Assembly (NCBI GenBank): GCA_014380825.1
Contig: JACMJD010000570.1
Coordinates: 1-7,777 of the forward strand
DNA: 7,777 bases
Direction: 5' to 3'
Source of the DNA: Phycisphaerae bacterium
GTDB lineage: Bacteria > Planctomycetota > Phycisphaerae > Tepidisphaerales > Tepidisphaeraceae
In this document: piece after piece, positions 1 through 5,780 of the stretch
Layout: each line of letters starts with the position of its first letter
Numbering within the stretch: position 1 is the first letter of the stretch
The notes under the pieces: model-generated
The model's database searches: none
The model's input: the letters and a program-made list of their open reading frames with translations, nothing else
Told to the model about the DNA's origin: nothing
Translations under genes and position numbers: made by a program

Positions 1-144
1 GAGAAGCAGTTCGCGTCGCTTGACGCCCTGAAGAATGCCGAAGTGCTGCAACCGTTCCTGAAGTGGATCCGCAATCAGAAGCCCAACCGGAGCTTCAGAA
101 CGGTCCAGGCAAACAACCACCCCAACCGCGGTCGTCGCCGTTAG
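1..144 (+). CDS. C-terminal end of an unrecognised protein (5' end outside window)
   Basis: Frame 1 is open from the first base to a TAG at 142-144, giving the last 47 residues of a protein. The visible part is a short amphipathic stretch with a likely helix around LDALKNAEVLQPFLKWIR, followed by a polar, very basic tail rich in Asn, Arg and Pro that ends in GRRR. Such a tail could contact nucleic acid or simply be disordered; nothing here identifies a family. Codon use with G or C in the third position and the clean stop before a REP-like hairpin support a real gene. No function is proposed. Confidence 0.6.
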   Translation, partial: EKQFASLDALKNAEVLQPFLKWIRNQKPNRSFRTVQANNHPNRGRRR

Positions 145-169
145 TCGCTAACCCCGTCCATTCCCCCGT

Positions 170-195
170 TTAGCCGGCTCGCTTGCGAGCCGTTC
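170..195 (+). repeat. REP-like palindrome, copy 1
   Basis: A TTAG tetranucleotide and CC are followed by a perfect 6-bp stem, GGCTCG (176-181) with CGAGCC (186-191), closed by the loop CTTG, then GTTC. The same layout (TAGCY, 6-bp stem, CTTG loop, GTTC) recurs at 4454-4478 with different stem bases, as expected for a dispersed REP-type family with a GTAG-like 5' mark. It lies 25 bases after the stop of the upstream gene and may also act as a weak transcription stop, although no real T-run follows. Confidence 0.5.
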
Positions 196-214
196 TTCCA
201 CGAAAAGTGTGCGC

Positions 215-245
215 AAAAAAAAGCCGTCCCGGGCAAGGACGGCTT
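215..245 (-). terminator. Intrinsic terminator pointing left
   Basis: AAGCCGTCC (221-229) and GGACGGCTT (237-245) form a perfect 9-bp stem with a 7-base loop. On the plus strand it is preceded by a run of eight A (215-222), so on the minus strand the hairpin is followed by a run of U: the textbook form of a Rho-independent terminator for leftward transcription. No minus-strand protein gene lies to its right within this spacer, which suggests a short non-coding transcript ends here. The plus side lacks a T-run, so it is unlikely to serve the upstream plus-strand gene. Confidence 0.7.
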
Positions 246-400
246 CGAATGGGGCTGGTGAAGAATTGTTCGGGTTGTGGGAGAGAACAACTCTTCACAT
301 CGGGGGAAGAATGGGCTAAATTTTGGCCGTCGCGTCTCGTGACACGCCGGATCTGATTTACACCATCACAACTCCGGTGCCGCGGTTATTATTTGACGAA
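215..400 (-). ncRNA. Candidate small RNA, about 185 nt
   Basis: Three signals line up on the minus strand. First is a promoter-like pair, TTTACA (435-430) and TGTAAA (412-407) with a 17-base spacer. Second is a long hairpin whose arms, 298-285 and 271-258, pair over 14 bp in minus-strand RNA; the one imperfect pair becomes G-U on this strand but A-C on the other. Third is an intrinsic terminator with a U-run at 245-215. The predicted start is near 400. No convincing reading frame lies inside. I do not recognise it as 6S, tmRNA, RNase P or SRP RNA. The asymmetry of the G-U pair and the U-run both favour the minus strand. Inference only: there is no expression evidence. Confidence 0.4.
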
Positions 401-406
401 CGGATT

Positions 407-435
407 TTTACATCGATTTTGGTCGATGCTGTAAA
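407..435. promoter_or_regulatory. Near-palindromic, possibly bidirectional promoter
   Basis: TTTACA at 407-412 and TGTAAA at 430-435 are reverse complements separated by 17 bases, so both strands read a -35-like TTTACA (5 of 6 to TTGACA) and a -10-like TGTAAA (4 of 6 to TATAAT). Rightward transcription would start near 442 and give the epimerase gene a leader of about 134 nt; leftward transcription would start near 400 and give the candidate small RNA. Inside lies a second dyad, CATCGA (411-416) and TCGATG (423-428), which could be an operator. Confidence 0.4.
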
Positions 436-454
436 CATTTGCCGTCTCTGAACT

Positions 455-567
455 TGGCGAATTTTGCGATTAGTTTCGCCAGAGGATCGGCTGATTTTGC
501 CGCGTCAGACTGGCCCGAATGTCGCGGTGTGTCGCGACAATGTCGCACTTGGTTGTGCGACGGAGGA
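455..567 (+). promoter_or_regulatory. Structured leader of the epimerase gene, with its ribosome binding site
   Basis: Three hairpins can form in the mRNA before the GTG start at 576. The first pairs TGGCGAA (455-461) with TTCGCCA (475-481). The second pairs TGTCGCG (520-526) with CGCGACA (533-539), and the third pairs GTCGCAC (542-548) with GTGCGAC (555-561); both have 7-bp stems and 6-base loops and are 2 bases apart. The third directly abuts the Shine-Dalgarno GGAGGA at 562-567, 8 bases before the start. In DNA the same stretch holds TGTCGC three times at 10-11 base steps (520, 530, 541), so it could instead be an operator. Confidence 0.4.
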
Positions 568-575
568 AGCATCGC

Positions 576-1487
576 GTGCGCTTATTAGTTACCGGCGGGG
601 CCGGGTTCATCGGATCGAATCTTGCCAAAAAGCTGCTCGCGGACGGCCATGAAACCGTCGCGGCGGACGACTTCTCCTCGGCCAGCTGGACCAACCTCAC
701 CGATTTCCGCGGCGACGTCTTCACGCTCGAACTCTTCAAAGACATCAAGCCGCTCCGCGCTCGCGGGCCGTTCGACGTGATCTTTCATCAGGCCTCGATC
801 ACCGACACGACCGTCGACGATCAGAAAAAGATGATGCAGAACAACGTCGAGGCGTTCCGCAACATTTTGGACCTGGCCGTCGAATGGAAATGCCGCGTTG
901 TCTGGGCGAGCAGTTGTTCTATCTACGGCCAAGGCGCGGTGCCGATGAAGGAATCGCAACCGCCTGACCCGCTGAACGTGTACGCGTTCTCAAAGCTGGC
1001 GATGGAACGATTGGCGGACAAGTACCGCGCCCAACTCGCGCATCCGATCGTCGGCCTGCGGTATTCAAACGTTTACGGGCCGGGCGAAGCGCACAAGGGC
1101 AAGTTCTCCAGCATGATCCATCAGCTCGCCAAGCAGATGCGATCCGGCAAACGCCCGCGGATCTTCCGCGCGGGCGAGCAGAAGCGCGATTTCGTCTACA
1201 TCGACGACATCGTGCAGGCCAACCTGCGCGGAATGCAATCGCGCACGAGCGGCAGCTTCAACGCCGGCGCCGGCGCGAGCTGGTCGTTCAACGAAGTGAT
1301 CGCGCAACTCAATCGCGTGCTGGGGACGAAACTGCAGCCCGAGTTTTTTGAGAATCCGTACAGCTTCACGCAGGAGTGGACGCAAACCGATCTCACGGAA
1401 TCGACGAGGCATCTTGGATACGTACCGCAGTTTGATCTCATAAAAGGGATGACCGCGTATCACGAGTCGGGGAAACTCGGAATCTAA
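576..1487 (+). CDS. hldD: ADP-L-glycero-D-manno-heptose 6-epimerase-like protein (extended SDR)
   Basis: Predicted cytoplasmic NAD(P)-dependent nucleotide-sugar epimerase of 303 residues, close to the family's usual 310. Seen: the Rossmann motif GGAGFIG at residues 7-13, the serine strand WASSC (110-114), and the catalytic YAFSK (Tyr136, Lys140). The C-terminal half resembles HldD specifically: NVYGPGEAHKG with Lys174 matching the second catalytic base of the E. coli enzyme, KRDFVYIDD (203-211), and FTQ...TDLT (264-274). HldD converts ADP-D-glycero-heptose to the L form for lipopolysaccharide core. Start choice: GTG 576 has GGAGGA 8 bases upstream and begins just before the Rossmann strand; ATG 519 adds 19 unrelated residues over a structured leader. 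No other heptose gene is in view, so a different NDP-sugar epimerase (such as GalE-type) remains possible. Confidence 0.75.
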   Translation: MRLLVTGGAGFIGSNLAKKLLADGHETVAADDFSSASWTNLTDFRGDVFTLELFKDIKPLRARGPFDVIFHQASITDTTVDDQKKMMQNNVEAFRNILDLAVEWKCRVVWASSCSIYGQGAVPMKESQPPDPLNVYAFSKLAMERLADKYRAQLAHPIVGLRYSNVYGPGEAHKGKFSSMIHQLAKQMRSGKRPRIFRAGEQKRDFVYIDDIVQANLRGMQSRTSGSFNAGAGASWSFNEVIAQLNRVLGTKLQPEFFENPYSFTQEWTQTDLTESTRHLGYVPQFDLIKGMTAYHESGKLGI

Positions 1488-1497
1488 TCAAGAAGAC

Positions 1498-1528
1498 GAA
1501 CCACCAAGCGCACCAAGGGCACCAAGAA
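1498..1528. repeat. Short CACCAAG tandem repeat, probably a dispersed intergenic element
   Basis: CACCAAG occurs three times with a 9-base period (1502-1508, 1511-1517, 1520-1526), opening with GAACCAC and closing with AA. From memory, very similar ACCAAG-triplet elements are scattered between genes in many unrelated bacterial genomes. It begins 11 bases after the epimerase stop. The rest of the spacer (1529-1584) shows no further structure I can support, and there is no convincing terminator for the epimerase gene. Confidence 0.5.
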
Positions 1529-1584
1529 TTCAACGGCTTGACTTCCTGGCGCTCGTGGTCGTTCACCTCGTTGTTTCACCAACT

Positions 1585-1616
1585 TTGAAACTTGTTCGGA
1601 ATTTGTTTGGTAAAAT
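1585..1616 (+). promoter_or_regulatory. Possible promoter of the radical SAM/UdgX operon
   Basis: The AT-richer stretch just before the radical SAM gene contains TTGAAA (1585-1590) and TAAAAT (1611-1616), which is 5 of 6 to the -10 consensus. Their spacing is 20 bases, too long for an ideal pair; with 17-base spacing the -10 would be the poorer TGGTAA (1608-1613). Transcription from TAAAAT would start near 1622-1624, only a few bases before the ATG at 1626. No Shine-Dalgarno is visible in GCGGACGCC before that ATG, so the message may be leaderless. Confidence 0.35.
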
Positions 1617-1625
1617 GCGGACGCC

Positions 1626-2879
1626 ATGAACGTCCGTGTGAAGTTGTCCATTCTGGCCGACGCGGCGAAGTATGACGCGTCCTGCGCATCGAGCGGATCG
1701 AAGCGCGCGAATGATGGTCAGGGTATCGGAAACACGACGAAAATCGGAATCTGTCACAGCTATACGCCTGACGGACGATGTGTCTCGCTGTTGAAGATTC
1801 TGCTGACGAACTACTGCATCTACGACTGCAAGTATTGCGTCAATCGCATCACCAGCGACACGCCCCGCGCGCGGTTCACGCCTGATGAAGTCGTTCGGCT
1901 CACCATCGAGTTCTACAAGCGGAACTACATTGAGGGCCTCTTCCTGTCCTCGGGCGTGATCCAATCGGTCGACTACACGATGGAGCAGTTGATCGCGGTG
2001 GCGCGTGCTCTGCGCGAGGTCGAACACTTCGGCGGCTACATCCATCTCAAAGCCGTTCCCGGCGCCTCGGCGAGCCTGCTTCAGCAGGCGGGTTCTTACG
2101 CAGATCGAATCAGCGCCAACATCGAACTTCCCACACAACACGACCTGGAAAAACTCGCACCGGAAAAGAATCGCCGGCAGATCGAGCGCACGATGAGCGA
2201 GCTGGGCGAGCGAATCCTCGAATCGAAAATCGAACGACACGCCCGCGCACACGCGCCGCGCTTCGCGCCGGCGGGCCAGAGCACGCAGATGATTGTCGGT
2301 GCGACGCCCACGCCCGATTCTGAAATCCTGACGACGGCGTCGCAACTGTACGACCGCCACAAACTGCGCCGCGTGTACTACTCCGCCTTCAGCCCGATCC
2401 CGCATGGAGACACGCGCCTGCCGCCGCAGGCGCCGCCGCTCGTGCGCGAGCATCGGCTGTATCAGGCGGACTGGTTAATGCGGTTTTACGATTTTAAGGT
2501 TGATGAGATCGCGCCCGCGACTTCTCCGAATCTTGACTTGACGATCGATCCGAAGCTCGCCTGGGCGTTGCAGCATCGCGAGTGGTTTCCGGTGGACGTG
2601 AACCGCGCCGCGCGGCACAAGTTGCTTCGCGTACCCGGCCTTGGCGTGCGGAATATCGATCGCATTCTGCGCATGCGGCGCGTGTACAAGATTCGGATCG
2701 ACGACCTCGCGAAGCTCCGTATCTCGCTCAAGAAAGTTCGACCGTGGGTGATCGCCGCAGATCACAATCCGGAGGCGCTGCGGATCGATCGAGATGATCT
2801 GCGGTCGCGCGTCGTGCAGGCATCATCGCAGTTGGAATTGTTCGACACTGCAATCTCCGCGCGGAGCGGCGAGATCTAA
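1626..2879 (+). CDS. Radical SAM protein with C-terminal helix-hairpin-helix, UDG-linked family
   Basis: A 417-residue protein that I recognise as the 'putative DNA modification/repair radical SAM' family found next to DUF4130/UDG genes (recalled as TIGR03916). Seen: the iron-sulfur motif C-x3-C-x2-C at Cys64, Cys68 and Cys71, followed by CVNRITSDTPRARFTP; a barrel segment YIEGLFLSSGVI (101-112); and VPGLGVRN (336-343) inside a helix-hairpin-helix region (about 323-365), which usually binds DNA non-specifically. Cys20, Cys43 and Cys52 lie before the main motif, in stretches (KYDASCASSG, GICHSYTPDGRC) that I recall as conserved. Known of the superfamily: a [4Fe-4S] cluster cleaves S-adenosylmethionine to a 5'-deoxyadenosyl radical. 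The substrate is unknown; DNA, or the partner protein, is inferred from the tail and the neighbour. It lies 24 bases upstream of the UdgX-fusion start on the same strand, so the two are probably one operon. No Shine-Dalgarno is seen. Confidence 0.88.
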   Translation: MNVRVKLSILADAAKYDASCASSGSKRANDGQGIGNTTKIGICHSYTPDGRCVSLLKILLTNYCIYDCKYCVNRITSDTPRARFTPDEVVRLTIEFYKRNYIEGLFLSSGVIQSVDYTMEQLIAVARALREVEHFGGYIHLKAVPGASASLLQQAGSYADRISANIELPTQHDLEKLAPEKNRRQIERTMSELGERILESKIERHARAHAPRFAPAGQSTQMIVGATPTPDSEILTTASQLYDRHKLRRVYYSAFSPIPHGDTRLPPQAPPLVREHRLYQADWLMRFYDFKVDEIAPATSPNLDLTIDPKLAWALQHREWFPVDVNRAARHKLLRVPGLGVRNIDRILRMRRVYKIRIDDLAKLRISLKKVRPWVIAADHNPEALRIDRDDLRSRVVQASSQLELFDTAISARSGEI

Positions 2880-2903
2880 TTGTTGCCTGTTACAAGGTGA
2901 GTG

Positions 2904-4439
2904 ATGCGTCAAATACGAATTCGACGACACTTCGACAGCTTTCGCAAAGCGGCGCGGTCGCTATTGTCGAACGGCGTCGCGCCTGATGATGTCGCTTGGA
3001 TCGATTCCGATGAAGTCACATTACTGAGCGATGACTCGCTCGCATCGATTGCAGCGCCGATCATCGTCTCCTCGCAATTCTTCGCGGTCTGCCGTCTCGC
3101 ATCCTGTCATCGCGATCGCGCACGCTGGCCGCTGATGTATCGGTTGCTCTGGCGGCTCTCGCACGGGGAGAAAAATCTCCTCGACATCGTCGTCGATGAA
3201 GACGTACACAACCTGCTGGCTATGGAAAAAGCGGTCCGTCGCGATCGGCACAAGATGACGGCGTTTGTACGGTTTCGTCGCGTCGAGCGCGACGGAGCGG
3301 AACATTTCATCGCCTGGCATCGGCCGGACCATTATATCGTCGAACTGACCGCGTCGTTCTTTCGGGATCGGTTTGCGACGATGAACTGGACGATTCTCAC
3401 GCCGGATGATTCGGTCTCGTGGGATGGGCGTTCGCTTTGCTTCGCTCCCGGTGTCCCGGCCACGGCTGCGCCGCAGGGCGACGTGCTGGAAGAATTATGG
3501 GCAACGTACTATGCGTCCACATTCAATCCGGCCCGCATCAAACTCAAGGCGATGTGCAAGGAAATGCCCAGGAAACATTGGGCGACTATGCCGGAAACGA
3601 AACTGATTCCCGACCTGCTTCGCGATGCGCCGCGTCGCGTGGAGGAGATGGTGAAACGCAATTCGCGAACCGCATCAAAGGTTGAATCAAGTCAGCAGGT
3701 GCATGATTTCGTGCCGCTGGACAAATGTAAGACCACCGGAAGTGCCGACGATTTTCTGCCGGAGAAGTTGTCACTGCCGCAACTCCGCGAGGCCGCGAAA
3801 TCTTGCAAGGGCTGCGATCTATACTGCAACGCCACACAAGTCGTCTTCGGCGAAGGTCCGGCCGGGGCGACCGTGATGTTCGTTGGCGAGCAACCGGGCG
3901 ATCAGGAAGATCTGCAAGGCAAACCGTTCGTCGGACCGTCGGGACAATTGCTGAACGGCGTGCTTGAAGAAGTTGGCATCGACCGTCGCCACGACGTCTA
4001 TGTGACGAACGCCGTCAAACATTTCAAATACGAACAGCGCGGCAAGCGACGTGTACATAGCACGCCGAATGCGAGGGAATCGGCAGCGTGTCGACCTTGG
4101 CTCGAAGCGGAAGTGCAGGTGGTCAAGCCGCAGGTCGTCGTCTGTCTGGGCGCGACCGCGGCAAAGTCATTGCTCGGTGCGGGGTTTCGCGTGACGAAGC
4201 AGCGGGGCGAGATGATCACGGATACGAAGTGGGCCCCGTTGGTCACCGCGACCTATCACCCATCCGCGATCCTGCGCCAACCGGACGAGGAATCGCGCAA
4301 GCGTGTGATCGGGGAGTTCAGGGACGATTTGGTCAAGGTCGCGAAACAGATCAAAGCCTTACGAGCGAAGGGGATCGACAAACGCGAAAGCTGGAGCGAG
4401 CACGCGGCGCGGTTCCCCGGCGCGTTCGGAATAGCGTGA
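2904..4439 (+). CDS. DUF4130-type domain fused to a UdgX-type uracil-DNA glycosylase
   Basis: A 511-residue two-domain protein. Residues about 1-240 match the 'probable DNA metabolism protein' family (DUF4130, recalled as TIGR03915), with AWHRPDHYIVE, FFRDRF and FNPARIKLKAMCKEMP as landmarks; its activity is unknown to me. After a polar linker, residues about 285-480 are a family 4/UdgX-like uracil-DNA glycosylase: Cys301, Cys304, Cys396 and Cys414 as likely [4Fe-4S] ligands, motif A GEQPGDQED (328-336), the R-loop KRRVH (381-385) and motif B HPSAIL (452-457). Characterised UdgX has GEQPG and KRRIH and forms a covalent bond to uracil-DNA through that histidine, here His385. Likely role: capture or repair of uracil in DNA. 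Start: ATG 2904 has AAGG (2894-2897) six bases upstream; GTG 2901, one codon earlier, is possible but sits too close to that site. The fusion itself is known in this family as far as I recall. Confidence 0.88.
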   Translation: MRQIRIRRHFDSFRKAARSLLSNGVAPDDVAWIDSDEVTLLSDDSLASIAAPIIVSSQFFAVCRLASCHRDRARWPLMYRLLWRLSHGEKNLLDIVVDEDVHNLLAMEKAVRRDRHKMTAFVRFRRVERDGAEHFIAWHRPDHYIVELTASFFRDRFATMNWTILTPDDSVSWDGRSLCFAPGVPATAAPQGDVLEELWATYYASTFNPARIKLKAMCKEMPRKHWATMPETKLIPDLLRDAPRRVEEMVKRNSRTASKVESSQQVHDFVPLDKCKTTGSADDFLPEKLSLPQLREAAKSCKGCDLYCNATQVVFGEGPAGATVMFVGEQPGDQEDLQGKPFVGPSGQLLNGVLEEVGIDRRHDVYVTNAVKHFKYEQRGKRRVHSTPNARESAACRPWLEAEVQVVKPQVVVCLGATAAKSLLGAGFRVTKQRGEMITDTKWAPLVTATYHPSAILRQPDEESRKRVIGEFRDDLVKVAKQIKALRAKGIDKRESWSEHAARFPGAFGIA

Positions 4440-4452
4440 CCGAAGTATTGGT

Positions 4453-4500
4453 GTAGCTCGCGAGCTTGCTCGCGGTTCGGTCGTGCCGATAACCGCGAGC
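4453..4500. repeat. REP-like palindrome, copy 2, with a second overlapping hairpin
   Basis: GTAG (4453-4456), CT, and the stem CGCGAG (4459-4464) with CTCGCG (4469-4474) around a CTTG loop, then GTTC: the same layout as copy 1 at 170-195. The right arm also begins a second, longer hairpin: 4468-4477 pairs over 10 bp with 4491-4500, with an inner CGG/CCG. The two stems share bases and exclude each other. The element fills the 87-base gap between convergent genes (the plus-strand UdgX fusion and minus-strand mraY) and is the only candidate stop for both transcripts, though neither side has a U-run. Confidence 0.5.
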
Positions 4501-4526
4501 AACCGCGCGGGCTGCACGACGATTAT

Positions 4527-5678
4527 CTACCTCAATTTCACCGTCGCAAGCGCCATCGCTGCGAGCATCGCACCGATTAACCAGAATCTCACCACCACCT
4601 GCGTTTCCGTCCATCCCTTTCGCTGGAAGTGATGATGCAGCGGCGCCATCAGGAAGATCCGCTTACCCACACCGTGCCGTCGTCGCGTGTATTTGAAGAA
4701 GGTGACTTGCAGCATCACGCTGACGGCTTCGATCACGAAGATCCCACCGACGAGGAACAGCATCAGCTCTTGTCGCACGACGATGGAGATGTAGCCGATC
4801 AATCCGCCGAGCGCGAGCGAGCCGGTGTCGCCCATGAACACGCGCGCGGGGTTGCAGTTGAACCAGAGGAAGCCGAGACACGCGCCGGTCATCGCGCCGG
4901 CAAGCACGGCCATTTGGTCCGCGGGAAGAACGGGCGGGAGCAGCAAGAATCGGGCGAGCTGCGGCGTGCCGATGATCAGGGCGAGCACGAGAAACACGAA
5001 GCTCACGAGCGCCATGCAGCCGGCGGCCAGTCCGTCTAAACCGTCGGTGAGGTTGACGGCGTTGCTAGCGCCAGTCATCACGATCGTGCCGATGATCACG
5101 AACAACGCGAGATTCAACTGCCAGTAGTAGTCCTTCACGAACGGAAAATAAAACTTCGTCGCGGCGTCAACGTTCTTTCCGTACCGATAGGTGAAGATCG
5201 ACAGCACAACGCCGAGCCCGATCTGAAAGATCAGCTTCTCGAAGCTTGATAGCCCTTGTCGTCGCCCGGTCCGTCGTCGCGCGGCCGTCAGCTTCAGCCA
5301 ATCATCTGCCGCGCCGACTGCGCCCAACAGTAATAGGCAGACGAGTGCCATCAAAACGTAGAAATTCTTCAGGTCGGCAAGCAGGATGGTCGTCGAAGCG
5401 ATCGCAATGATGATCAGCAGGCCGCCCATCGTGGGCGTGCCTTTTTTGCCTTCCATCATCTTGTCGATGTCGACTTGGTCGAACTTCGCGCTGTCGCCAA
5501 TTTTTTGTTTGCGAAGCCAGTCGATCACGCGCGAGCCGGAGATCAGGACGATCAGGAAACTGACGAGCACCGCCACCGTGGCTTGGAAGGTGGGGAACGT
5601 GAAGACGCGGAGGAAGCCGAGACCGTGGGCTTCGAGCCAGTTGGTTTCCAGGAGTTTGTGGATGAGGAGGTAGAGCAT
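4527..5678 (-). CDS. mraY: Phospho-N-acetylmuramoyl-pentapeptide-transferase MraY
   Basis: Integral membrane enzyme that moves phospho-MurNAc-pentapeptide from its UDP carrier to undecaprenyl phosphate, making lipid I on the inner face of the cytoplasmic membrane. It has 383 residues and about ten hydrophobic segments. Seen: KKGTPTMGG (78-86), the aspartate pair in AADDWLKL (Asp125, Asp126), NAVNLTDGLDGLAAG (206-220), FMGDTGSLALG (281-291, with the catalytic-type Asp284) and the cytoplasmic loop APLHHHFQRKGW (345-356). These are the signature motifs of the family and all key residues are present. The start MLYLLIHKLLE aligns with the usual MraY N-terminus; the ribosome binding site before it is weak (GAAG, 9 bases away). 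It lies 102 bases downstream of murF, is probably co-transcribed with it, and is the last gene of the cluster here. Confidence 0.97.
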   Translation of the reverse strand: MLYLLIHKLLETNWLEAHGLGFLRVFTFPTFQATVAVLVSFLIVLISGSRVIDWLRKQKIGDSAKFDQVDIDKMMEGKKGTPTMGGLLIIIAIASTTILLADLKNFYVLMALVCLLLLGAVGAADDWLKLTAARRRTGRRQGLSSFEKLIFQIGLGVVLSIFTYRYGKNVDAATKFYFPFVKDYYWQLNLALFVIIGTIVMTGASNAVNLTDGLDGLAAGCMALVSFVFLVLALIIGTPQLARFLLLPPVLPADQMAVLAGAMTGACLGFLWFNCNPARVFMGDTGSLALGGLIGYISIVVRQELMLFLVGGIFVIEAVSVMLQVTFFKYTRRRHGVGKRIFLMAPLHHHFQRKGWTETQVVVRFWLIGAMLAAMALATVKLR

Positions 5679-5713
5679 TCAGGATCTTCAGCGTCGCGAC
5701 ATCTGCGCGGGAC

Positions 5714-5757
5714 ATCCGGGCCTTCGCGAGTACGCTTAGACGCGGCGTTTAGCGCGC
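5714..5757. repeat. Intergenic repeat, copy A (murF-mraY spacer)
   Basis: This stretch resembles 7279-7321 in the murE-murF spacer. Both contain ATCCGG, then the core GCGAxTACGCTxAGAC (5726-5741 here), then GGCGT and GCGCGC in the same order with small gaps. The core agrees at 14 of 16 positions. It ends 36 bases upstream of the mraY start. The similarity of two non-coding spacers in one operon suggests a dispersed element or a shared regulatory site. Confidence 0.45.
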
Positions 5758-5780
5758 GGTCAATGTGATATCGGTCCCTG

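Noticed and set aside
393..398. TTGACG as a -35 box for the epimerase gene
   Set aside because: The bases at 17-base spacing (416-421, ATTTTG) are a poor -10; the TTTACA/TGTAAA pair at 407-435 is better.
215..400. 6S RNA identity for the candidate small RNA
   Set aside because: The length is similar, but I cannot build one long rod with a central bubble; it folds as separate hairpins.
519..575. Upstream ATG giving the epimerase 19 more residues
   Set aside because: The added residues match nothing in the family, the stretch forms tandem hairpins, and GTG 576 has a strong GGAGGA at ideal distance directly before the Rossmann strand.
1502..1526. CRISPR-like array at the CACCAAG repeats
   Set aside because: The units are 7 bases with 2-base gaps, far too short for repeats and spacers, and no cas gene is nearby.
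1563..2453. Long antisense open frame (296 codons) across the radical SAM gene
   Set aside because: Its translation is Arg/Ala-rich with no recognisable motif, and the plus strand carries an unmistakable radical SAM protein over the same bases. It is a GC-bias shadow.
4629..5039. Plus-strand open frame inside mraY, rich in His, Glu and Arg
   Set aside because: Low-complexity composition typical of an antisense frame of a membrane protein gene; mraY on the other strand is certain.
5693..5700. GTCGCGAC upstream of mraY as a second copy of the operator-like palindrome at 530-539
   Set aside because: An 8-base GC-rich palindrome is easily expected by chance in this composition, and the flanks differ.
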